Assembly (NCBI GenBank): GCA_030631415.1
Contig: DAOVLE010000013.1
Location: forward strand, 1 to 41,541
Direction of reading: 5' to 3'
DNA: 41,541 nt
Source: JAAEQG01 sp023133475
GTDB taxonomy: Bacteria; Planctomycetota; Phycisphaerae; UBA1845
Every line of letters begins with the position of its first letter. Within the stretch, counting starts at the first letter, position 1. Both the position numbers and the translations under genes were made by a program. Under the pieces are notes generated by a model. It worked only from the letters and a program-made list of their open reading frames with translations. It was not told the DNA's origin and made no database searches. Shown piece after piece: positions 34,507-41,541 of this stretch.

Positions 34507-35550
34507 CTAGGCCCAATCGCCGCGTTGTTGCCGGCGCCGGCGTTTGTCCAACCAGCCGCTCATTTCCAGTGTGAACACGGGTTCGTCGTGCCCCAACCCG
34601 ACGCTGGTTCGCGGCAGACGGTATGCGTCCAGAGGCCTGGTGCAGTAGCCTGAGGTGGTGGTGAGGGCATAAGCGACACCCTCGCGGCGCAGAACCTCAA
34701 TATCCTGCTCGTCGAAGTCTCCAGGGCCTCCGTTGGGATAGGCAAACGTATCACATCGTGACGTTTTCTCTCGAACCTTGCGAATGCTGTTGACGATTTC
34801 CGCCTCGCGGCGCCGGCGGGTTTCTCGGCTGAGGATGACGTGGGAAACGGTATGGGCGGCAATCTCATGCCCACTCTGGTGGAGAGCGACGATCTCGCCC
34901 CAACTTGCGGGGCGCAACGCTTCAGCAAGACGCGAGCCCCGCCAATTAACCGCCAAACCCCACGAGTCCTCGACGAGGCATTTCAGCTCGTCATGTGGAA
35001 CATGTTTGGATCGACCCGGCGAGTCGAGGAAACCCTGAAGTTGCGGAGGCATACCCGCCTTGACCGAGCCCGGCAAAGTGCCCAATACCCGCAGGCGATC
35101 GGAGACAAACCATTCCCCGCTATCAATGTGACCTGTGGCTACGCAGAAAGTGGCTTTGACCCCATAACTGCCCAATATGGGAAGGGCATGGTGCAACGTG
35201 CAGGCATGCCCGTCGTCAAAGGTGATTGCAAATCGGGGTTCACCGGGAGGTTGGTCATTGCGGAGGGTATTCGCAACGTCCGGCAGATGGGCTATGTGCC
35301 CCAGCTCCGCCAGGATTTGCATCTGTCGCATGAAACGACTACGGGTTACGAAGTGCGGCGGCAACCACGCTTCATCTGCCACTTCGTCGGCGCAGACGCC
35401 GTGGTAGGTAAGGATGCGCAACCCCGGGCAACGGCGCAATCGCCGGGTCAATCGGTGGGACCAACCCAGTAACCACGCCAGCGACTCAGCGGTGCGTGGT
35501 CGCCGACCATGGGTTATTCTCGCAAGCGAATGACACCCGCCGCGCGACAT
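34507..35550 (-). CDS. Polysaccharide deacetylase (NodB-like)
   Basis: A 347-residue carbohydrate esterase family 4 protein that removes N-acetyl groups from surface glycans. The NodB motifs are visible: FAITFDDG (Asp-Asp near residues 112-113) and HEIAAHTVSH, whose two histidines would bind the metal. RILTYHGVC precedes them and FAYPNGGPGDFD follows (motif 3-like). The ATG at 35550 is preceded by GGAA, and by GGAG 11 bases upstream, both inside a GGAAAT-type repeat, so the ribosome-binding region itself looks repeat-derived. No signal peptide is visible. Last gene of the polysaccharide operon, 75 bp after the O-antigen-ligase-like gene. Confidence 0.9.
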   Translation of the reverse strand: MSRGGCHSLARITHGRRPRTAESLAWLLGWSHRLTRRLRRCPGLRILTYHGVCADEVADEAWLPPHFVTRSRFMRQMQILAELGHIAHLPDVANTLRNDQPPGEPRFAITFDDGHACTLHHALPILGSYGVKATFCVATGHIDSGEWFVSDRLRVLGTLPGSVKAGMPPQLQGFLDSPGRSKHVPHDELKCLVEDSWGLAVNWRGSRLAEALRPASWGEIVALHQSGHEIAAHTVSHVILSRETRRRREAEIVNSIRKVREKTSRCDTFAYPNGGPGDFDEQDIEVLRREGVAYALTTTSGYCTRPLDAYRLPRTSVGLGHDEPVFTLEMSGWLDKRRRRQQRGDWA

Positions 35551-35668
35551 TTCCAATTCTCCATTTCATGAACGCAGAGACGCAGAGAGCGCAGAGAAGA
35601 AGGGAGTGCACCCAACGACAATGTCTCACATCCCCACATTTTCAATTTTCTCAATTCTCAATTCTGTC
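35548..35668. repeat. GGAAAT-type arrays and a type H copy between wzy-like and deacetylase genes
   Basis: TTTCCAATTCTCCATTTC (35550-35567), a type H unit (35568-35599), then CATTTTCAATTTTCTCAATT and its continuation to 35668. The last part encodes the C-terminal residues (ETELRIEKIENVGM) of the upstream gene, and the first part holds the start region of the deacetylase. Confidence 0.78.
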
Positions 35669-36936
35669 TCGCGGTGAATCGCTCTGTAATAGCAAGTTGG
35701 CAGTGCCAGCACCCACCAGAACGATTCGACGTAGAATCGTTCGGTGAACACCCCCGCCGTGCAGTACACGATTATCGAGAGCACCATCCCATAGACGAAC
35801 AACATCGAACGGGGCGGATCGCGGGATTGCATTGCCAATGCCCTGCAACGATAGAGTTGAACAAACGAGGCCCCGATCAACATGGCAAATACGACAAACC
35901 CGTGGATACCCAACTCCGCACAACATAAAATGAACGTGTTGTGTGAACCACGATACCTGACCTCGTGATCGTACCTCCCGATAACCCGTGCGAAATTCCC
36001 ACATCCCACGCCCTGGGGTTGATCGGCGATCATTACCATAGCCGCCGCCCAGACCTGCTTGCGCATGCTGACTGCCACGTCCTGTGCCATGTATTCCTCG
36101 TCTTGCAGGGTGTCCATCCGCTCCCAGAAGTAACGGTCGGTGAGGGAGAAGCTGGCCACCGCGGCAATGCCGATGGCGATGTACACCCTAAACCGACGTG
36201 CCCGCGGTGCCAGCAGGACGGCTGCTATCGCTGCCACGATAATCGCGATGAATGCGGAACGAGTCCGGCACAGGATTATGGCATTGACGGAGAACGCCCC
36301 AGCCACCAGAGCAAATATCCGCCACCGCCACTTTTTGGCGGTCATGGCAGCCACCCCGATCAGCGGGAGCATCGCTGCCATATGAGCAGCCAGACCCGAG
36401 GAAGCCTGGAAATCCGGCCCGCCAACGTCGTCAAGACGACCCTGCATGAATTGCCATTGCGGGGCAGTGTACGCATCATAACCCAGCATCAACGAACCAG
36501 CCACCAGTGTCCAGAACAGCACCAGGAAGCTCTTCATGTCCGATACCACATGGGTCAGACAAAGAACAAAGATCGCCATCTTGGCGAACTTCTCGAGCGT
36601 CAGCTCGGTAGGCCAGTCAGTCACCTCCAGCCCGATTACCCGGCTGATGACTGCAATGACCACCAGCAGAATCAGCAACGCCTGCCACGTACAGATCAGC
36701 GGGCGAACCCGAGGCATCCGTGTCCAGTTGAGCACCATCCCCACCATCAGACACACTGCTGCCAGCATCGAAAACCGGATACCCAAAGTCACCAGCGGCT
36801 TGCCCCACCAACTGGTGGTCGGGTTGATCTGGTAGATCATGAGGTAGTTGACAATGCCCACCAGCGGGCAGACCAGAGACAGGGCGCACATGAGCACGAA
36901 CAGGACAAAGAACGACATGGTCCGAAGCGGCCACAT
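35626..36936 (-). CDS. O-antigen ligase / polymerase-like membrane protein
   Basis: A 436-residue protein with about eleven hydrophobic helices and a large loop ending in GVGCGNFARVIGRYD..GSHNTFILCCAELG, the Wzy_C-type signature of O-antigen ligases and polymerases. These join lipid-carried glycans outside the membrane. It also resembles the glycosylation ligases found beside exosortase loci, but no exosortase is in the window. The ATG at 36936 has GGGAG 10 bases upstream. The last ~14 residues come from a repeat array. It lies 21 bp after wecB in the same operon. Confidence 0.87.
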   Translation of the reverse strand: MWPLRTMSFFVLFVLMCALSLVCPLVGIVNYLMIYQINPTTSWWGKPLVTLGIRFSMLAAVCLMVGMVLNWTRMPRVRPLICTWQALLILLVVIAVISRVIGLEVTDWPTELTLEKFAKMAIFVLCLTHVVSDMKSFLVLFWTLVAGSLMLGYDAYTAPQWQFMQGRLDDVGGPDFQASSGLAAHMAAMLPLIGVAAMTAKKWRWRIFALVAGAFSVNAIILCRTRSAFIAIIVAAIAAVLLAPRARRFRVYIAIGIAAVASFSLTDRYFWERMDTLQDEEYMAQDVAVSMRKQVWAAAMVMIADQPQGVGCGNFARVIGRYDHEVRYRGSHNTFILCCAELGIHGFVVFAMLIGASFVQLYRCRALAMQSRDPPRSMLFVYGMVLSIIVYCTAGVFTERFYVESFWWVLALPTCYYRAIHRETELRIEKIENVGM

Positions 36937-36957
36937 TTACCCATAACTCCCTAGTGG

Positions 36958-38136
36958 TCAGTTGCGGCAACCAATTGTTGCCCCCGCCTGCATCTTTCGT
37001 CCCGACCACACCGACGCCCTCTCCCCGTGGCGAAGATCAGCCGCCATCCGGACCACAATGCGCTCGGCGGCGAAACCGTCGCCAAAGACGTTACGCGGAG
37101 TGGCCATGTATTCGTAAGTCTCCCGGTCATCCATCAGCATCCGCACCGCCGAGACGATGTCCCCCGGTTCGGTCCCGACCATGATGGCGGAGCCGACACG
37201 TAGGGCTTCGGGCCTTTCGGTCGAGGCTCGCAGCACCAGGATCGGTTTGCCCAATGCGGTGCCCTCCTCTTGCAGCCCGCCCGAATCGGTCAGAATGCAG
37301 TGGCAGCCCAGCAACAACCGCACCCATTCCCCATAAACCGGGGACTCAACCAGAGAGATCCCATCAACCCCCGTCAGCCGCGAATAGACCGCCTTGCGAA
37401 TCGCCGGGTTGGGATGCACCGAGAACACGATGCGCAGCTCGCTACGCCGTGTCGCTAGTTGACACAACGCATCGCAGATGCGGGCCAACCCCAAACCCCA
37501 GTTCTCTCGACGATGGGCGGTGACCAACAGGGTCCAGTTCCTCTTGGCTTTTTCTTCGTGCTCGCTTACATCGTTCACCACCTGCCTGCGTGCGATCCGC
37601 AGTGCATCGACCACCGTGTTCCCCACACACTCGATTTGCTCGGCGCAGATGCCCTCGCGAAGCAGGTTCATCCGGGCCTCGGCGGTGGGGGCGAAGTTCC
37701 ATTGCGACAGTTGGGCCAACTGCCGCCGGGCCAGTTCCTCGGGGAACGGGTCATCCAGGCATCCGGTGCGCAGCCCTGCTTCAACATGCGCGACCGGGAC
37801 GCGGCGCAAGGCAGCCGCCAACCCTGCCGAGAATGCCGATAAGGTGTCACCCTGGACAACGACAGCCTCAGGCTGATGCTCATCCAGCAAACCGCTGATC
37901 GCCTCCACCATGCGCGAGGTCATCACACACAGGTCTGCGGTGCCGCCTAGAGCCTCGATCTGTAGATCGGGAGCCAGACCAAAGAATTCCAGCGCCTCGC
38001 GGGCCATCCGCGGATGCTGCCCGGTGAGCACCACAACAGGTATCAGCTCCGGGGCAACTCTTTGAAACGTGAGGATCACCGGGGCGAGTTTGATGGCTTC
38101 GGGCCTGGTTCCTATGACAAGCAGCACCTTTTTCAT
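36958..38136 (-). CDS. wecB: UDP-N-acetylglucosamine 2-epimerase (non-hydrolysing)
   Basis: A 392-residue cytoplasmic enzyme converting UDP-GlcNAc to UDP-ManNAc for surface glycans. Signatures in order: VLLVIGTRPEAIKLAPVI (residues 4-21), VVVQGDTLSAFSAGLAA, VAHVEAGLRTG and LTDSGGLQEEG. Length is normal. The ATG at 38136 overlaps the stop of the upstream glycosyltransferase (ATGA, 38133-38136), so translation is probably coupled; the frame continues upstream only because of that overlap. The Shine-Dalgarno is weak, consistent with coupling. Confidence 0.96.
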   Translation of the reverse strand: MKKVLLVIGTRPEAIKLAPVILTFQRVAPELIPVVVLTGQHPRMAREALEFFGLAPDLQIEALGGTADLCVMTSRMVEAISGLLDEHQPEAVVVQGDTLSAFSAGLAAALRRVPVAHVEAGLRTGCLDDPFPEELARRQLAQLSQWNFAPTAEARMNLLREGICAEQIECVGNTVVDALRIARRQVVNDVSEHEEKAKRNWTLLVTAHRRENWGLGLARICDALCQLATRRSELRIVFSVHPNPAIRKAVYSRLTGVDGISLVESPVYGEWVRLLLGCHCILTDSGGLQEEGTALGKPILVLRASTERPEALRVGSAIMVGTEPGDIVSAVRMLMDDRETYEYMATPRNVFGDGFAAERIVVRMAADLRHGERASVWSGRKMQAGATIGCRN

Positions 38137-39605
38137 AATACCGTCGCACACACACTTTCCTGGGGGGTGTCGCCCGGAGCCGGCGGCACCTCCATGACAG
38201 ATCCCTGACACGGTTTTGATCGCCCCCACATTGCAGGCGTCTCATCCTCATCGGGTTCGAGCGTTGTCAACCCCCGCAACAGGCGGGGCAAGTGTATATC
38301 AGCCTGCAGTTGCTCGGCGGCGTGGGCGGCTGCATGGGCCAAACGCCCGCGCAACTCGGCATCGCGGAGACGTTCGATCGCCTCACGGATGGCGTTTGCA
38401 TCCAACGTGTTGACGGCAATGCCCGTACCGGTCTCGCGGATGAACCGGTCCACAAAACAGCCCGGCGGCACCAGTGCAAGTATCGGCTTTGCAACAGCAA
38501 GGTAGTCCACGATCTTCGACGGGAAACATCCTTGAATCTCTTGGGGGTAAGGTGTGTCGTGCCCCAGGGCGACGACACAAACATCCGCCGTGTGCAGTGC
38601 CTCGCGGGTTTCGCGTCGACTTGCCCACCGAGCAGGATGACCGCCCAGCATGGGATGCGGCTTAGTCAGCAAGGTCACCCGAACGTCGTCGAGTTGATCG
38701 GCGGCGGCCAGAAACGCTTTGATGCTATCGACGTGGGCGTCATACAGGTTGCCGGCGTACAGCAGGTTCAGCATGGAGGAGGGTTCCAGTGCCCCGTCAC
38801 CGCTGATTTGACGGCTCACCAATGCAGGGGTGGCCCATGGCTTTAGAGCTTGTCGATTTAGTCTGTAGCGTCGCCCCTTGTGGGCGGCGCACCCGTGTTT
38901 TTCGTCACCCACAAGGGGTGACGCTACATTGGGAATCGCCACCGACGATTTAATCGACAGCCCCTTTAGCGGTGGGGGACACGAATGGTTCGCCGGCACA
39001 CAGTGCGGCAGAATCAGGATGTGCTTGACACCACGCCGGCGATAGTGGGCTGCGAACTCGTCGGTCGGCACCACCACCAGGGCAGCGTCAGCCAGTACCC
39101 GGCGGTCCACCCACCGCCAAAACATGCGTTTGAGCCGTGAGCCGGTCAGAAACGCTTCAGCAAACAGATCGTGCATATAGACCACCAGCGGCACACGTCG
39201 GCGGCGGGCGATCCACCATCCTGCAAGCAGGCTGAAGCGATGCGGATACACCGCCAGCACCCGCTCAAACGGGCGGGCCTGGTGCAAACGCCGTGCGACG
39301 CCGGCCATGGACAGGACCGCGCGAATGCTTGCAAACCACTCCGCGAGTGTGCCGTCGTGCTCTTCGCCAAGCCGCCAGGACACCGTATGAGTCTTCAGCG
39401 GCGGCACTGGCGTGCGGTCCTCTTCCAATGGGAGCGGCATACAACGGGTGATCACTCGGGACAGCTCTGCCGGTGCATTGCAAAAGAGGTTCCCCAGCAC
39501 GCCCGTGGACGCCCGATTGGTCGGCGGCCAATGCCAACTGACGATCAACGCCCTGGGGAGCGGGGACTCAAGTCGTAGGGCGGGTTCCACCCGCCTTCTT
39601 GACAT
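38133..39605 (-). CDS. GT-B glycosyltransferase (family 4-like) interrupted in frame by repeats
   Basis: About 490 residues. The N-terminal half (RALIVSWHWPPTNRASTG.., ERVLAVYPHRFSLLAGWWIA, VPLVVYMHDLFAEAF, DAALVVVPTDEFAAHY) and C-terminal half (LLYAGNLYDAHVDSIKAFLA, FPSKIVDYLAVAKPILALVP) match a GT-B, GT4-type transferase using a nucleotide sugar. Between RGVKHILILPHCV and EPSSMLNLLYAGN about 56 residues are repeat-encoded (38828-38998), where family members should be short. The start is uncertain: the ATG at 39605 lies within a type A pair, so the product would begin MSRRRVEPALR; a TTG at 39548 is the alternative. No good Shine-Dalgarno is seen for either. It overlaps wecB by 4 bp. Whether the enzyme is still active is unknown. 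Confidence 0.85.
   Translation of the reverse strand: MSRRRVEPALRLESPLPRALIVSWHWPPTNRASTGVLGNLFCNAPAELSRVITRCMPLPLEEDRTPVPPLKTHTVSWRLGEEHDGTLAEWFASIRAVLSMAGVARRLHQARPFERVLAVYPHRFSLLAGWWIARRRRVPLVVYMHDLFAEAFLTGSRLKRMFWRWVDRRVLADAALVVVPTDEFAAHYRRRGVKHILILPHCVPANHSCPPPLKGLSIKSSVAIPNVASPLVGDEKHGCAAHKGRRYRLNRQALKPWATPALVSRQISGDGALEPSSMLNLLYAGNLYDAHVDSIKAFLAAADQLDDVRVTLLTKPHPMLGGHPARWASRRETREALHTADVCVVALGHDTPYPQEIQGCFPSKIVDYLAVAKPILALVPPGCFVDRFIRETGTGIAVNTLDANAIREAIERLRDAELRGRLAHAAAHAAEQLQADIHLPRLLRGLTTLEPDEDETPAMWGRSKPCQGSVMEVPPAPGDTPQESVCATVL
38828..38998. repeat. Nested repeat inside a glycosyltransferase CDS, with CTTTAG duplication
   Basis: A single type C arm (38828-38846 + 38970-38998) is split at CTTTAG. 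CTTTAG is present on both sides (38841-38846 and 38964-38969) of a 117 bp insert (39 codons). The insert has imperfect ends GCTTGTCGATT / AATCGACAGC and a 63 bp type E head-to-head pair (38865-38927): GTAG + stem CGTC(G/A)CCC / GGG(C/T)G(G/A)CG with loop CTTGT, twice. All of it stays in frame. Confidence 0.88.
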
Positions 39606-39631
39606 GGCGTGGCGGGTAAAACCCGCCCTAC
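39575..39631. repeat. Type A REPIN-like head-to-head pair
   Basis: GTAG + stem GGCGGGT/ACCCGCC at 39575-39595, inverted partner at 39611-39631 with one mismatch, 15 bp spacer. It lies 2 bp from the stop of the GT-C gene (39634) and contains the likely start codon of the downstream glycosyltransferase. Confidence 0.9.
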
Positions 39632-39633
39632 AA

Positions 39634-41349
39634 CTATAAGCCATTTTCATGGTTCCCGCTGACGCCAAAGGCAACATGATGACTGCGGTGAAATAACCGG
39701 CCCAACGCCTCACAGATCACCCGGAGCACCGTGGCGATCAGCAAACCCGCATACAGCAGCAACAGCGGCTTGACCGGCATGGCATGGCGCGTGTGCGGGC
39801 CGCCGATAAACGACACCACCAACACGTGTAAAACCACAACCATCGCCACAACAGCCCAACTCGTCCGGTTCTCGATCAACAGGGACAACATCCCGCCCAG
39901 CACACAAATCAGAACCAACTCCTCATAGAGCGAATCGCGTAAGCCGATCAACGGAGCCCCGTTCTCGATGTGCTCATGGAACCACCGGGCCACGGCGGTA
40001 TAAAACGGCGTGGCAGCCCGGGGTTTTGTCTCGAGCGGAAGGTAGCGGCGGTGATCGCGAAGGACAAACTCCCACGAACGCGGGCCAACCTCATACGTGC
40101 CGATGTCGTAGATGTCTGCTCGAGTGTCTCTCTTGCCCTGCCGCCCGGGTGCCCCGCCCGGCTGAAAGCGGTAGACCGCGTCCGGGTTCAGGAGTATCCA
40201 AGCCGCATGTTTCAAGGTCCCCAGGGCGATGACGCCCGGATTCTCCAGTATCAGGTCTCGGGCTGCCTGCCCCACGATCGCACTGGACCGCTCAAAGGAT
40301 TCGCCCCGAACCACTCTGTAGGCCAAAGTCACCATCTCCAGACATCTGAAATCGGCGTCGGGAGGCAGTTTGCCGTCGGCTTTGCCCTCCTCGAAGACCC
40401 GGTGGATGTCAGCCATGGCTTCGCTTTGGGTCGAATCGAGCCCTTCGTACAGTACGGGGCGCAGGTAGAGCATGTAGTCAAGGTGGCGGGCGGCGTAGAG
40501 GCTCTCATGCTGTGCGGTGTAGGCGACCATCCAGGGAGTGACAACCAGCAGTGCGGGCACGAGTGCAACAGCCAGACCGACTGGACTACGTCGCAGGAAC
40601 AGCGACAGCCAAGGCACTCGCGTTTGCGAAGCAGGCTCCGCGGCGTGTCGTAAGGCGCGAGCTTCGCTCCAAACGCGAAGAAGTGCTGCCGCCGGGCACA
40701 CCGCGAACAGATACAAACCGACCGACCGGAGCAGATAGCACGCCCCAGCCAACACCGAAGCCAGCGCCAGGTATCGCCACCAGCCGACCCGCTGGTATCG
40801 AATCAGAAAGTATACGCAAGCAACCAGGATCAGCGTGAACGGCGTTTCCGTGAGGACAAGGTTGGCATAGGCAAGCATTTGCAGGCTGCAAGCGCACAGC
40901 AACCCCACGATCACGGTCACGCTCTTGCGTGAGGTGAGTTGCCAGGCGATTGCGGCTGTCAACACCACCGTGGCGATTACCATTGCATGTTGCAACACGA
41001 GAATCGCAGCCGGGGCGTGCGAACCAAACAACCGGAAACAGCCAGCCAACAGCATCGGATATCCGGGAGGGCGAACCTGGGAGATGAACTCGCCAGGCAA
41101 ATCAGGCCCGCCCACAATTCCGCCTGCCAGTTGGATGTAGTCGATCGAGTCGGGGTATATCCACAGATGCGACGCCGCCAGCGAGAAGCAGTTAACCGCC
41201 AAAGCCGTCAGGCCCACCCCACACAGCAATCGCCGTATCCCGGTTGCATCAGCCGCCCTCTTTGCCGGCGCGGAGGGCATGGCTGCCCGGTCGCCATGCC
41301 TGGCGATCAAGAACCGGGTGGTACGGTCTCCCGGGCTGGGGTCAGCCAT
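39634..41349 (-). CDS. GT-C fold membrane glycosyltransferase (family 39-like)
   Basis: A 571-residue protein with about ten transmembrane helices. The first outside loop holds YPDSIDYIQLA (Asp67, Asp70), followed by RPPGYPMLL and NLVLTETPFT, the order seen in ArnT/PMT-type transferases that use polyprenyl-phosphate sugars. The soluble loop from ~300 to 450 is of variable type. The ATG at 41349 has AGGAG about 8 bases upstream. It is the first gene of a minus-strand polysaccharide operon that runs through 34507. A second GT-C protein of a different subtype is at 27244-29298. Confidence 0.9.
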   Translation of the reverse strand: MADPSPGDRTTRFLIARHGDRAAMPSAPAKRAADATGIRRLLCGVGLTALAVNCFSLAASHLWIYPDSIDYIQLAGGIVGGPDLPGEFISQVRPPGYPMLLAGCFRLFGSHAPAAILVLQHAMVIATVVLTAAIAWQLTSRKSVTVIVGLLCACSLQMLAYANLVLTETPFTLILVACVYFLIRYQRVGWWRYLALASVLAGACYLLRSVGLYLFAVCPAAALLRVWSEARALRHAAEPASQTRVPWLSLFLRRSPVGLAVALVPALLVVTPWMVAYTAQHESLYAARHLDYMLYLRPVLYEGLDSTQSEAMADIHRVFEEGKADGKLPPDADFRCLEMVTLAYRVVRGESFERSSAIVGQAARDLILENPGVIALGTLKHAAWILLNPDAVYRFQPGGAPGRQGKRDTRADIYDIGTYEVGPRSWEFVLRDHRRYLPLETKPRAATPFYTAVARWFHEHIENGAPLIGLRDSLYEELVLICVLGGMLSLLIENRTSWAVVAMVVVLHVLVVSFIGGPHTRHAMPVKPLLLLYAGLLIATVLRVICEALGRLFHRSHHVAFGVSGNHENGL

Positions 41350-41541
41350 GTTGTCACTCCTATGTGGCGATGTCGCCGGCGGCAGAACGGCCTCCGCTGC
41401 CTTAGGAGTTATCGGTCAATCGCCCCATCCGGTTGAGATGTCACCCGCCGCACTAAATGTAGGGCGGGTTCCACCCGCCACATCTAAACGTAGGGCGGGC
41501 GGAACCCACCGCACCGGCTGGTGGGTTCCACCTCGCTCCGC
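41350..41541. other. Upstream region of the polysaccharide operon, ending in REP-like repeats
   Basis: The first 109 bp (41350-41458) should carry the operon promoter; I see no clear -35/-10 pair. A type A hairpin (41459-41479) follows. A hybrid element (41490-41541) then starts like type A (GTAGGGCGGGCGGAACCC) and continues as type B, and is cut by the window end. Confidence 0.7.
41459..41541. repeat. Type A hairpin and a hybrid A/B element at the window end
   Basis: GTAG + GGCGGGT/ACCCGCC at 41459-41479. From 41490 there is a GTAG foot, stem GGCGGGCGGAACCC, then GGTGGGTTCCACCTCGCTCC as in type B. Shared GTAG feet and swapped arms suggest that recombination makes new families. Confidence 0.78.

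Overview
The window looks like a chromosomal segment of a free-living planctomycete, probably of the Phycisphaerae type. This is an inference from several features: very large secreted proteins with dockerin-like ends and calcium-type repeats of the form DCNxNGxPDEC, a high GC content, a PurS-PurL fusion, a Tat-exported aldo/keto reductase, and a large load of short palindromic repeats between genes. I see no tRNA, rRNA, CRISPR array, prophage or transposase gene.

Layout. Positions 1-11124 hold the 3' part of a giant secreted multidomain protein (tandem Ig-like and CARDB-like modules, a cohesin-like domain, a dockerin-like end). A convergent 999-residue secreted protein follows (Asp-box propeller, calcium-type repeats, jelly roll, dockerin). 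Divergent from it is an exported PEP-synthase-like protein carrying Kazal and dockerin domains (14782-18192). Next comes a housekeeping block: efp, purL with a fused PurS-like domain, an HU/IHF-family protein, a small lipoprotein, hemW, and an FHA protein with a membrane partner. Then come a GT-C membrane glycosyltransferase, an AMMECR1-like plus toroid exported protein, a DacZ-type diadenylate cyclase and a Tat-exported aldo/keto reductase. The last 7 kb (34507-41349, minus strand) is a polysaccharide operon: GT-C transferase, GT4-like transferase, wecB, an O-antigen-ligase-like protein and a polysaccharide deacetylase.

The most striking signal is not a gene. Almost every intergenic gap is built from a few families of short palindromes, many starting with GTAG at the foot of a hairpin and often paired head to head. 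That is the form known for REP/REPIN elements mobilised by RAYT (Y1-type) transposases. Here they are nested in one another. They also lie inside open reading frames: a head-to-head pair is read in frame within purL, and an element inside an element is read in frame within a glycosyltransferase, flanked by a CTTTAG duplication. Repeat copies supply the C-terminus or stop codon of five other genes (the Asp-box protein, the lipoprotein, hemW, a GT-C transferase and the O-antigen ligase). They probably also supply the start region or signal peptide of two or three genes (29366-31213, 38133-39605, 34507-35550). Tandem 7-8 bp repeats (GGAAAAT, GGCAAGA, GCAGAGAC, GCAGATTAC types) bracket these palindromes as inverted pairs. 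No mobilising enzyme is in the window.
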